A DNA stretch of 36,741 bases from Cupriavidus phytohabitans (GTDB taxonomy: Bacteria; Pseudomonadota; Gammaproteobacteria; Burkholderiales; Burkholderiaceae), in NCBI RefSeq assembly GCF_000426345.1, contig NZ_AUFE01000053.1:1-36741 (forward strand). The letters are read 5' to 3'. Below, one piece after another: positions 7,915 through 15,327 of the stretch. The position numbers were made by a program, and so were the translations under genes. The first letter of the stretch is position 1; every line of letters starts with the position of its first letter. The notes beneath the pieces are model-generated. The model was not told where the DNA came from and searched no databases. It worked only from the letters and a program-made list of their open reading frames with translations.

Positions 7915-8264
7915 GCTGGCTTTCTCGCCGATTGGCCTGCACCTGCCGGCGCCACCTGCTGATGCCCGGCATTGATGGCCCGGATGGTCCCGGCATCGGG
8001 CGGAGGCTGCGGAATGTCGGCGTCGGCGAACAGGACATACTCTGCGCCCGCCCTGTCAGCTAGCGCTTTTGCCGAGGAAAGATGATCTGCGTGCACATGA
8101 GTGTCGATGACGAACGCGATACGCATTCCTCCCGCTTGCGTAGCCTGGAGATACACCTCTGGCTCGCCGATCGGATCGACGATGGCGGCTACGCCCCGGC
8201 CACCGCAGCCAATCAGGTATGACGCCCCGACCGGCGTGTCATGGAGAAACTGTCTGAGAATCAT
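7911..8264 (-). pseudogene. Persulfide-dioxygenase-like metallo-beta-lactamase protein with in-frame internal deletion
   Basis: The protein starts MILRQFLHDTPVGASYLIGC and has the ETHE1-type metal motif THVHADHLSS near residues 55-65. After AEYVLFADAD the sequence jumps to IPQPPPDAGTIRAINAGHQQ, which resembles the extreme C-terminus of longer relatives. Residues normally between these parts, including the later metal-binding histidine and aspartate, are absent. The result is 117 residues instead of roughly 230-350, with the frame preserved to the ATGA overlap with the MFS gene. GGAGG 8 bases before the ATG at 8264 supports that start; an ATG at 8300 falls inside the operator. The short protein cannot have a normal dinuclear active site, but it may still be translated and keep the MFS gene coupled. 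Confidence 0.75.
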
Positions 8265-8289
8265 GACTTGCGCCTCCGCTCGCTCCATG

Positions 8290-8319
8290 CAATCATTCAA
8301 TCGAATTGATGAATGATTG
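8290..8319. promoter_or_regulatory. Probable operator of the ArsR-type regulator
   Basis: CAATCATTCA and TGAATGATTG are perfect 10-bp inverted arms around a 10-bp centre (ATCGAATTGA). A second nested palindrome, TCAAT-CGA-ATTGA, overlaps it. The site lies in the divergent region between the metallo-beta-lactamase/MFS operon and the ArsR-rhodanese gene. A long AT-rich dyad of this kind is what ArsR/SmtB repressors bind, so it probably controls the operon and possibly the regulator itself. Confidence 0.7.
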
Positions 8320-8436
8320 TGCGAAACGCGTCGCGTGTCAATTCACTCGTCTAGTGAGGGTGGCCGCTGCGTATGAGTGGACTCCGCGAGGACTCGCCGG
8401 GACGGTGGCATACTCCGTGCCCCCCAATGCATCATC

Positions 8437-8446
8437 AGGAGGTGAT
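8437..8446 (+). promoter_or_regulatory. Consensus-strength ribosome binding site
   Basis: AGGAGGTGAT matches the 16S anti-Shine-Dalgarno over ten bases. Its GGAGG core is 8 bases from the ATG at 8451. It decides this start against the upstream ATG at 8373. Confidence 0.85.
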
Positions 8447-8450
8447 ATCC

Positions 8451-9122
8451 ATGGCGCAGGTCGGGCCGAAACAGGCCGTCTACGCGAACCTGGCCGAAGT
8501 GGCGCAGGCCCTTGGTCATCCGCACAGGCTGGAACTGATCGAACACATCGCCCAAGGGCCTCGCAACGTCGAGGAGCTTGCGCAGGTGGCCGGTCTCACG
8601 TTCGCCAATACGTCGCGCCATCTGCAGATTCTGCGTCGGGCCCGACTCGTGAACACGGAGCGGCAAGGCAAGAACGTGCTCTACAGCCTCTCCGGCGAAA
8701 GCGAAGTGGTTAGCCTGCTCAAGGCGCTGGGTTGCACTGCCGAGCGCAACATGGCCGAGGTGCGGCAGGTCATGTCGGACTATTTTTTAGCACGCGATGA
8801 ACTCGCGCCCGTGTCGCGGGAAGCCCTTGCGACGATGCTGGAAGCTGGCATGGTGACGCTGCTTGATGTCCGGCCAGAGCACGAATTCAACCTGGGCCAT
8901 CTTCCCGGCGCCCTGAACATGCCGCTGGCGGATCTGGAGCGGCGTTTATTGGCGCTTCCAAAGGATCAGGAGATCGTTGCCTACTGTCGCGGACCGTACT
9001 GCGTACTGTCATTCGAGGCGGTCGCGGCGCTACGCAAAAAGGGCTACCGGGTGCGGCGACTCGAAGACGGCTATCCTGAGTGGAAAGCGGCGGGTTTTGA
9101 AGTGCACATGGGCGGCGAGTGA
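8451..9122 (+). CDS. ArsR-family regulator fused to a rhodanese domain
   Basis: This 223-residue protein has two domains. Residues about 10-90 form an ArsR/SmtB winged helix (ALGHPHRLELIEHIAQGP, VAGLTFANTSRHLQILRRA, LVNTERQGKNVLYSL). Residues about 120-220 form a rhodanese domain with LLDVRPEHEFNLGHLPGALN and the active-site loop AYCRGPYC (Cys179, with a second Cys184). The rhodanese cysteine can carry a persulfide, so the protein is a likely sensor of reactive sulfur species that releases DNA when modified. Known single-domain ArsR persulfide sensors (BigR/SqrR type) act similarly. It faces the metallo-beta-lactamase/MFS/rhodanese operon and the dyad at 8290-8319. The start is fixed by a consensus ribosome binding site. 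The sensing mechanism is inferred. Confidence 0.88.
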   Translation: MAQVGPKQAVYANLAEVAQALGHPHRLELIEHIAQGPRNVEELAQVAGLTFANTSRHLQILRRARLVNTERQGKNVLYSLSGESEVVSLLKALGCTAERNMAEVRQVMSDYFLARDELAPVSREALATMLEAGMVTLLDVRPEHEFNLGHLPGALNMPLADLERRLLALPKDQEIVAYCRGPYCVLSFEAVAALRKKGYRVRRLEDGYPEWKAAGFEVHMGGE

Positions 9123-9160
9123 GATCCTGCATCGTCACGCCGCTCGACCCGGGTTTCTCC

Positions 9161-9391
9161 ATGACCGAGCTTGTCCTCGACTCCGCATTGACATGCCCCC
9201 ACTGCGGGCACGTGGAAACCGAGACGATGCCGCTCGACGTGTGCCAATGGTTCTACGAGTGCAATGGGTGCCATCGACTCCTGCGACCTAAACCTGGCGA
9301 TTGCTGCGTCTACTGCTCCTACGGAACGGTTTGCTGCCCGCCCATTCAAGCAAACCGCGGGAGCAATTGCTGCGAGAGGCAGGATCGGTAA
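9161..9391 (+). CDS. Small GDCCVxC-domain protein
   Basis: This 76-residue, cysteine-rich protein starts MTELVLDSALTCPHCGHVET and ends with the signature GDCCVYCSYGTVCCPPIQ. It has CPHC, CNGC and CCVYC clusters, so zinc or another soft metal is probably bound. Databases name relatives GDCCVxC-domain (seleno)proteins; this copy uses cysteine at every position. Their function is unknown, but they recur beside metal- and sulfur-resistance genes. It follows the ArsR-rhodanese gene by 38 bp on the same strand and is probably co-transcribed. A GTG at 9119 overlapping the previous stop would add 14 residues, but family starts favour 9161. The upstream Shine-Dalgarno is weak. Confidence 0.8.
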   Translation: MTELVLDSALTCPHCGHVETETMPLDVCQWFYECNGCHRLLRPKPGDCCVYCSYGTVCCPPIQANRGSNCCERQDR

Positions 9392-9414
9392 GGGCTCGTT
9401 ATCGTGCCCTTTTG
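9390..9414 (+). terminator. Terminator after the GDCCVxC gene
   Basis: AAGGGC (9390-9395) pairs with GCCCTT (9406-9411) around a 10-base loop and is followed by more T residues. It overlaps the stop codon of the GDCCVxC gene and ends the rightward ArsR-rhodanese transcript. Confidence 0.5.
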
Positions 9415-9416
9415 CC

Positions 9417-9442
9417 GTGGCCCGGAAACGCCAGCGGGCCAC
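9417..9442. terminator. Second hairpin between convergent genes
   Basis: GTGGCCCG (9417-9424) and CGGGCCAC (9435-9442) are perfect 8-bp inverted arms with a 10-base loop, in the gap between the convergent GDCCVxC and LysR genes. It could serve transcription from either side. No clear T-run is seen. Confidence 0.45.
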
Positions 9443-9496
9443 CTGATCGGCAATAAGAGCTTAGCTGCTACCCTCGACTCACCCACGCGGCACATC

Positions 9497-10411
9497 TTAT
9501 GCGCCTCGGTAAACGGAATCTTCCAACGACTTCCACAAGTCTTGCATAGTGGGGTTCGTGTTGGATATTGCACGATAGGACCGAATCTCCAGTTGGGCAC
9601 TCCACTCGTCGCCGCCGGCGCGGACAAGTCGGCCTGCGTCGATCTCCTCGCTGACGGCGCTGAACGGAAGCCAGGCAACCCCGTATCCCTCGACAACCAT
9701 TTTCATCAGCAACATCGCCATGTCTGTTTCGTAGCAGGCGCGGAAATGGTAGGAGGTATCAACGCTATTCAGGATCACGTCGACCACCCGTCCCATAAAG
9801 GTAGTCGCCGTGTAAGCGAGGTATGGCAGAGGGGCAGTTGCGGAGCCAGGCAGTGCAAACGTTGGTGCGCCACGACCGTTCGGCGCAGAAACGGGGATAA
9901 ACGCTTCATGTCCCAAGGTCAGGCTCACAAATTTGTCCTCGTCCAGTTGCATGGGGACTAGCGGATGGTGGTACCCAATCATCAGATCGCAACTGCCCTC
10001 GGCAAGGGCGATGACGGCGTCATGAACATTGGCTGCGACGACGCGGGCGTTGAAATCCCCGGAACGCTGGTGAAACTGCTTCAGCCATTTCGGCAGGAAG
10101 GTCAGTGAGAGCGTGTGCCCGGCGGTGATCTGGATCGAGCGTCCAGGCATCCTGGCCTCCTGCCGCAGCGCTGAGCGAACCTCGGTCAGTGCGCCAACCG
10201 ACTCCTTGCTCTGCTCGCAAAACCGCCGGCCCGCGGCGGTCAGTTCGACCGGATAGGTTCCACGGTCGACCAGTTCGACCCCGACCCAGTCTTCGAGCGA
10301 TTTGACCCGGCGAGACAGCGCCGACTGGGTGACGAATCGCAATTCGGCCGCGCGGGAAAAGCTTTTGGTCTGCTCGATCGCCAAGAGGTCTTCTATCCAC
10401 TTCAGTTGCAA
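9497..10411 (-). CDS. LysR-family regulator, HypT/YjiE-like
   Basis: This LysR protein has its HTH at residues about 1-60 (LQLKWIEDLLAIEQTKSFSR, TQSALSRRVKSLEDWVGVEL), then the effector domain. The N-terminal pattern and regions such as ITAGHTLSLTFLPKWL resemble HypT (YjiE), the hypochlorite-responsive LysR of E. coli. Many HypT-like proteins instead control neighbouring amino-acid genes. The start is probably TTG at 10411: GAGGAG lies 8 bases upstream and HypT proteins begin with QLKWIEDL. An ATG at 10441 would add ten residues (MCCAARGASQ) and lacks such a site. It is divergent from the aspartate ammonia-lyase operon and likely regulates it. Confidence 0.83.
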   Translation of the reverse strand: MQLKWIEDLLAIEQTKSFSRAAELRFVTQSALSRRVKSLEDWVGVELVDRGTYPVELTAAGRRFCEQSKESVGALTEVRSALRQEARMPGRSIQITAGHTLSLTFLPKWLKQFHQRSGDFNARVVAANVHDAVIALAEGSCDLMIGYHHPLVPMQLDEDKFVSLTLGHEAFIPVSAPNGRGAPTFALPGSATAPLPYLAYTATTFMGRVVDVILNSVDTSYHFRACYETDMAMLLMKMVVEGYGVAWLPFSAVSEEIDAGRLVRAGGDEWSAQLEIRSYRAISNTNPTMQDLWKSLEDSVYRGA

Positions 10412-10553
10412 TTGTGACGCTCCTCGTGCCGCGCAGCACATCCGGTGTTGCCGCTACGGTAAACCCGACCATTGCCTGCATTACGCGCAAAAAAGGGACT
10501 TTCACCCCGCTTTATAGTGGCTTAATAGTATTTCATGCGACGCTTTATAAAAA

Positions 10554-10570
10554 TATTCCGATATGGAATA
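10554..10570. promoter_or_regulatory. Candidate LysR box before the aspartate operon
   Basis: TATTCC-GATAT-GGAATA is a perfect 6+6 inverted repeat with a 5-bp centre. Its inner part has the T-N11-A form typical of LysR recognition sites. It lies 86 bp before the aspartate ammonia-lyase start and 143 bp before the LysR start, in their shared intergenic region. Confidence 0.6.
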
Positions 10571-10655
10571 GTTTGAGTGTACATCCTCATCACCTCGGTT
10601 TCCTTGCGCTCCTAGAATCCGGTTGCGCCAATCAGGCGCACTGATGAGGAACGCG

Positions 10656-12089
10656 ATGAGCAAGCAAGAGATTTTCAAGGGGACGCGACGCGAGCACGAT
10701 TTGCTGGGCTACCGCGAGGTGCCGGCAAACGCGTACTACGGCATCCATACCCTGCGGGCGCTAGAAAATTTCCCGATTTCTGGCGACCCGATTTCGAAGT
10801 ATCCCGAACTGATTGTCGCCCTGGTCGACATCAAGGAGGCAGCCGCACTCACGAACCGGGACCTCGGCCTGCTGGATGACGCGCGCTGCCAGGCCATCGT
10901 GGAGGCCTGCAAGACGATCCGCACAGGCCAGCACGCTGAACAGTTTGCGGTGGATCTCATCCAGGGTGGCGCCGGGACCTCGACGAACATGAACGCCAAC
11001 GAGGTCGTCTGCAACAAGGCGCTGGAACTGCTCGGTCACCAGCGTGGGGAGTACGAGGTTCTGCACCCCAACGAACACGTCAACATGAGTCAATCGACCA
11101 ATGACGTCTACCCGACCGCCTTGAAGGTTGCGACTTATCGCAGTGCGCTCCGCCTGCTGGACCAGATGTCGCTCCTGGAAGCCTCGTTCGAACGCAAGGC
11201 GACAGAATTCCGCACCATGCTGAAAGTCGGCCGTACGCAGTTGCAAGATGCCGTGCCGATGACGCTTGGCCAGGAATTCGCCACGTACGCGGTCATGCTC
11301 AACGAAGATCGCCAACGACTGGCCGAGGCGCTCCCACTGATCAGCGAGATCAACCTCGGCGCGACCGCGATTGGTACCGGCATCAATGCCCACCCGGAGT
11401 ATGCAGTCCGCGTTTGTCAGCACCTCTGCTCCATCAGCGGTCTGCCGTTGCATACGGCCCCCTACCTGATCGAGGCGACGCAGGACTGCGGCGCGTTCGT
11501 GCAATTGTCGGGTGTTCTCAAGCGCATCGCCGTCAAGCTTTCCAAGGTGTGCAACGACTTGCGCCTGCTGTCGAGCGGCCCCCGCTCGGGATTCGGCGAA
11601 ATCAACCTGCCTCCCGTCCAGGCCGGATCGAGCATCATGCCGGGCAAGGTCAATCCCGTGATTCCGGAAGTCGTGAACCAGGTGGCCTTCGAAGTCATTG
11701 GCAACGACATGACCATCACGATGGCCGCCGAGGCCGGCCAGCTGCAGCTCAACGCCTTCGAGCCGGTTATTGCCTATTCGCTGTTCCGCAGCATCAGCCA
11801 CCTGACTCAGGCATGCGCCACGCTGGATGAAAAGTGCGTGCGTGGCATTACGGCAAATCCCGAGCATATGCGCGAGATGCTGGACCGCTCGATCGTCCTG
11901 GTGACCGCGTTGAATCCCTACATCGGCTACGCCAATTCAACGGAAGTTGCACGGGAAGCCCTGGAAACCGGACGCAAGGTGGCGGACATCGTTCTCGAAC
12001 GCGGACTTCTCTCGGCAGCAGCGCTGGCGGAGATCCTGCGACCCGAGGTCCTGACTGCGCCACGTGCACCGGTTGCACTCAACCAATAA
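10656..12089 (+). CDS. aspA: Aspartate ammonia-lyase
   Basis: This 477-residue member of the fumarase/aspartase superfamily reversibly splits L-aspartate to fumarate and ammonia. It shows GGAGTSTNMNANEV, NEHVNMSQSTNDVYPTA, the superfamily signature GSSIMPGKVNP near residue 324 (flexible loop with the catalytic serine), and a normal C-terminus. The TSTNMNANEV and SSGPRSG-type residues fit aspartase better than fumarase. The ATG at 10656 (MSKQEIFKG) has GAGG 6 bases upstream and is preferred over 10644 or the TTG at 10623. It is the first gene of an operon with a dicarboxylate/amino-acid symporter (54-bp gap) and a double racemase. Together they suggest growth on D- or L-aspartate with fumarate as outlet. 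Confidence 0.9.
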   Translation: MSKQEIFKGTRREHDLLGYREVPANAYYGIHTLRALENFPISGDPISKYPELIVALVDIKEAAALTNRDLGLLDDARCQAIVEACKTIRTGQHAEQFAVDLIQGGAGTSTNMNANEVVCNKALELLGHQRGEYEVLHPNEHVNMSQSTNDVYPTALKVATYRSALRLLDQMSLLEASFERKATEFRTMLKVGRTQLQDAVPMTLGQEFATYAVMLNEDRQRLAEALPLISEINLGATAIGTGINAHPEYAVRVCQHLCSISGLPLHTAPYLIEATQDCGAFVQLSGVLKRIAVKLSKVCNDLRLLSSGPRSGFGEINLPPVQAGSSIMPGKVNPVIPEVVNQVAFEVIGNDMTITMAAEAGQLQLNAFEPVIAYSLFRSISHLTQACATLDEKCVRGITANPEHMREMLDRSIVLVTALNPYIGYANSTEVAREALETGRKVADIVLERGLLSAAALAEILRPEVLTAPRAPVALNQ

Positions 12090-12143
12090 GGCATCAGGAA
12101 TCGTCAGAATTCCTGGCAACACCATCAGCAGGTGGAGGAAACA

Positions 12144-13454
12144 GTGAATACAAAAAAATTGACCACGCAAATCGTGGTAGCAATGGTGGCGGGCATCGCC
12201 GTCGGCTGGCTATGCCATCACCTGGCGAAAGACGCCCAGGCGGCCAAGGAGATTGCTGGTTACTTCGGTATCGTGACCGACATCTTCCTGCGCATGATCA
12301 AGATGATCATTGCCCCCCTGGTTTTCGCCACCCTCGTTGGCGGCTTGGCCAGCATGGCAGATGGCGGCGCAGTAGGCCGGATCGGCCTGAAGGCCATGAT
12401 CTGGTTTGTCTCGGCCTCGGCCATCTCGCTGGCGCTCGGCATGCTGTTGGTCAATCTGTTCCAGCCCGGTGCCAACCTGAACCTGGCATTGCCTGACGTG
12501 GGTGCGGCCACCAACCTGAAGACGGGGGATTTCAGCCTCAAGGGATTCTTCACCCATGTGTTCCCGAAGAGCATCTTCGAGGCCATGGCCAACAACGAGA
12601 TTCTGCAGATTCTCGTGTTCTCCCTCTTCTTTGGCGCGGCACTTGCGTTTGTGAAAGGCGGCGGCAAGTCCACCATCGCCAGCGGCATCGAAGAACTGAC
12701 AAAGGTAATGTTCCGCATTACCGACTACGTGATGCGTTTCGCCCCCGTAGGCGTTTTTGCCGCCATGGCAGCATCCATTACGGTAGAGGGCATCGGCGTA
12801 CTGGCCAGCTACGGCAAGCTGGTGGGCGAGTTCTATCTCGGCCTCGCCATCCTGTGGGCCATCCTATTTGGCATTGGGTTCCTGTTCCTGGGCCGCAGCA
12901 CCGGCAAGCTCGCGAGCCTGATCCGTGAGCCGATCCTGCTGGCATTCTCGACGGCCAGCAGCGAGTCCGCCTATCCGAAGACCATCACGGCGCTCGAGCG
13001 GTTTGGCGTATCCAAGCGCGTCTCGAGCTTCGTCCTGCCGCTGGGCTATTCGTTCAACCTGGACGGTTCGATGATGTACCAGGCCTTTGCGGTGATGTTC
13101 ATTGCGCAGGCATACAACATCGAGCTGACGCTGATGCAGCAGTTGACGATTCTGCTGGTCCTGATGGTGACCAGCAAGGGGATGGCCGGGGTCGCACGCG
13201 CGTCACTGGTGGTCGTGGCCGCTACGCTTCCCATGTTCAATCTGCCCGAGGCCGGCCTGCTGCTGATTATCGGCATCGACCAATTCTTCGACATGGGCCG
13301 CACGGCTACCAACGTCGTCGGTAACAGCGTTGCTACCGCCGTAGTGGCCAAGCTGGAAAACGAGATTTCGCCAATACTCGATGAGGCACTGGTGCCAGGT
13401 GAAGCGCACGGTACTTACACCGCGCAACGCACCCCTGGTACGTCAGCCGGCTAA
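12144..13454 (+). CDS. Dicarboxylate/amino acid:cation symporter (DAACS family)
   Basis: This 436-residue inner-membrane symporter is related to DctA and GltP. About eight helices plus two re-entrant loops are expected. Family motifs include FLRMIKMIIAPLVFATLVGG near the N-terminal third, the serine-rich hairpin AFSTASSESAYPKTI, LPLGYSFNLDGSMMYQAFAV, and a C-terminal FFDMGRTATNVVGNSVATAV (substrate-binding Asp/Arg/Asn helix). Presence of an arginine in GRTATNV fits acidic substrates such as aspartate, glutamate or C4-dicarboxylates. The GTG at 12144 is chosen because GGAGG precedes it by 5 bases; an in-frame GTG at 12132 would swallow that site. In the aspA operon it is the probable D/L-aspartate importer. 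Confidence 0.9.
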   Translation: MNTKKLTTQIVVAMVAGIAVGWLCHHLAKDAQAAKEIAGYFGIVTDIFLRMIKMIIAPLVFATLVGGLASMADGGAVGRIGLKAMIWFVSASAISLALGMLLVNLFQPGANLNLALPDVGAATNLKTGDFSLKGFFTHVFPKSIFEAMANNEILQILVFSLFFGAALAFVKGGGKSTIASGIEELTKVMFRITDYVMRFAPVGVFAAMAASITVEGIGVLASYGKLVGEFYLGLAILWAILFGIGFLFLGRSTGKLASLIREPILLAFSTASSESAYPKTITALERFGVSKRVSSFVLPLGYSFNLDGSMMYQAFAVMFIAQAYNIELTLMQQLTILLVLMVTSKGMAGVARASLVVVAATLPMFNLPEAGLLLIIGIDQFFDMGRTATNVVGNSVATAVVAKLENEISPILDEALVPGEAHGTYTAQRTPGTSAG

Positions 13455-13522
13455 ACTTTCACAGGGACACAAAGGGGGCAGGATCGCCTTCTGCCTCCGG
13501 CAACCATCGCTATCTCACAAGC

Positions 13523-14959
13523 ATGCAACAGCTCACGTTCGGAATCATCGGCGGGCTCGGCGCACTGGCCGGCGCTGACCTCTTTCTCAAGCTGGTCAAG
13601 AGCCGCGCAGTCATGGCCGATCAGGGCCGGTACCACTTCCTGTTCGAGCAGCATCCGTTTCGCGATGTAGCGACGCCACTGACGCGCGATGCGAGCATGA
13701 CAAGCCGCAAGCTCTACGTTTTCAAGACTTGCCAGTCCTTCGAAAGCAGAAAGGTCGATGCGGTGCTCATGCCTTGCTTTGCGTCCCACACCTTCCGTGA
13801 AGAGCTTCAGGCGGAGCTGTCGGTGCGCCTCGTCAATATGCTCGATGCGTTGGCGCCGACGCTGAATGACGCCGTACCTCGTGGTGGAAAAATTGGCGTT
13901 CTTGCTTCGGATTTCGTCCGTCAGTCGCGGCTATTCGATGATGCCTTCGGCCGTGAATTTGAGATTGTGTATCCCTCCGACGCAACGCAGGCCAGCTTGA
14001 TGGACGCTATATATGGTCCTGGGGGTATCAGGTCCGGCAATACGGAAGGTCTCGCCCTGGAGCGGATTTGCCAGGCCTGCCAGGAACTGCTCGAACTTGG
14101 CGCGGAGCTGATTGTCCCTGGCATGACCGAACTCTCCCTCGTGGCTGCCGCCGTGCAGCGGCGCGGCATCGCGTTCGTCGACGTGAACCAGGCCTATGCA
14201 GACTATGCCACAGCCCTGGCGGATGGGCAGGTCAATCTCGCGTTCAAGCTGGGCATCGTCGGTGGCGTCGGGCCTGCTGCCACGGTCGACTTCATGGGGA
14301 AAGTCGTAAAGAACACCACCGCGGCGAAGGATCAGGACCATATCAAGATGGTCGTTGAGCAAAACCCTCAAATACCGGACCGTACGGCAAACCTCCTGTA
14401 CCAGGAGGCCGACCCGACGGTTGCCCTCTTCGCAACGTGCAAGCGGCTGGAGTCCGAAGGCGCGAACGCGATTGCGATTCCATGCAATACGGCGCACGCA
14501 TATGTCGAGCGTATTCAGCCCCACCTCTCCATACCGATCGTCAATATGCTGACGGAGACGGTCCGGCATATCGTCGACAAGTATGGCAAAGGCGCGAAGG
14601 TTGGCCTGCTTGCAACATCAGGCACCGTGGAAAGTCGCGTCTATCATGAAGCCGCCGCTGGCCACCTGGAACTCATCACGCCAGCGCCAGAGTTCCAGCA
14701 GATGCTCATGGAAGCCATCTACGGCGCTGAAGGCGTCAAGGCTGGGTATACACAAGGCCATTGCGCTGAACTGCTGCGCGCTGCCATCGCTCACCTGCAA
14801 GGCAAAGGCGCCAGCGTGCAGATTCTCGGCTGTACCGAACTCCCGTTGATCTTTGCTCAAACGGATCAATTTGAGGTTGGAAGCGCGCAGACCGTCTCTC
14901 TGGTCGACCCGACGGACGTGCTCGCAAAGCGGTGCGTCCAGCTTGCACGATCTGCCTGA
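13523..14959 (+). CDS. Tandem-domain aspartate/glutamate racemase, N-terminal half degenerate
   Basis: This 478-residue protein holds two Asp/Glu racemase modules of about 235 residues each; the family is normally a single 230-250 residue module. The C-terminal module starts near residue 243 (LGIVGGVGPAATVDFMGKVV). It has both catalytic cysteines, in IPCNTAHA (Cys321) and LGCTELP (Cys437), as needed for two-base proton transfer on aspartate. The N-terminal module (FGIIGGLGALAGADLFLKLV) keeps the first cysteine (MPCFASHT, Cys85), but the second motif reads VPGMTEL with Gly200 in place of cysteine. That half is probably structural, mimicking the partner of a racemase dimer, or has another activity. 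It is the third gene of the aspA operon, probably turning D-aspartate into L-aspartate for AspA. The Shine-Dalgarno is weak. Confidence 0.85.
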   Translation: MQQLTFGIIGGLGALAGADLFLKLVKSRAVMADQGRYHFLFEQHPFRDVATPLTRDASMTSRKLYVFKTCQSFESRKVDAVLMPCFASHTFREELQAELSVRLVNMLDALAPTLNDAVPRGGKIGVLASDFVRQSRLFDDAFGREFEIVYPSDATQASLMDAIYGPGGIRSGNTEGLALERICQACQELLELGAELIVPGMTELSLVAAAVQRRGIAFVDVNQAYADYATALADGQVNLAFKLGIVGGVGPAATVDFMGKVVKNTTAAKDQDHIKMVVEQNPQIPDRTANLLYQEADPTVALFATCKRLESEGANAIAIPCNTAHAYVERIQPHLSIPIVNMLTETVRHIVDKYGKGAKVGLLATSGTVESRVYHEAAAGHLELITPAPEFQQMLMEAIYGAEGVKAGYTQGHCAELLRAAIAHLQGKGASVQILGCTELPLIFAQTDQFEVGSAQTVSLVDPTDVLAKRCVQLARSA

Positions 14960-15031
14960 TCGTACCTGCCATCGTGAAGATCCGGGTTGAGTGAACGCAA
15001 TGCCACGGTCGTCGGACATTCATCCCACCGT

Positions 15032-15327
15032 TCAGGTTGACTGGCGGCGATTCATGGTTTTGATCCTGCCGCGATGAATCATCTTCACTGGCGCCACTTC
15101 GGCATCGACCCCGCGGTAACCGAGGTCAACGATGACAGTGTGGGGTCTGGGCGATCCGGGTAGGTCCTGCAGCAGGATGGTGGTCTGCTCCAGTTGGGCG
15201 AGCAGCGTGTGGCCGTCATAGGGATTGCCAGGGAAGCACCCTGATCGGCGGTGATCGCCAGGCTTACCTTCACACCGAACTGCTGACGGGCCTTGCCCTT
15301 GGCGACACACTCTACCTCAGGAGCGTG
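15032..15327 (-). pseudogene. IS5-type transposase, internal fragment with frameshift
   Basis: Fused in frame to the intron reverse-transcriptase piece, this segment reads HAPEVECVAKGKARQQFGVK and SLAITADQG. It then continues in another frame with FPGNPYDGHTLLAQLEQTT and VIVDLGYRGVDAEVAPVKM, central DDE-region motifs of IS5-family transposases. A few residues are missing at the shift, and homology ends at KTMNRRQ before the C-terminal part. It belongs with the N-terminal fragment at 16180-16505. It cannot make an active enzyme. Confidence 0.75.

Noticed and set aside
10761..11867. Long antisense frame of 368 codons across aspA
   Set aside because: A GC-rich shadow of the aspartase gene. Arg/His-rich composition, and the sense frame is unmistakable.
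13455..13522. Terminator between the symporter and racemase genes
   Set aside because: Only a 5-bp GGCAG/CTGCC stem with a 9-base loop and no T-run. The genes are likely co-transcribed.
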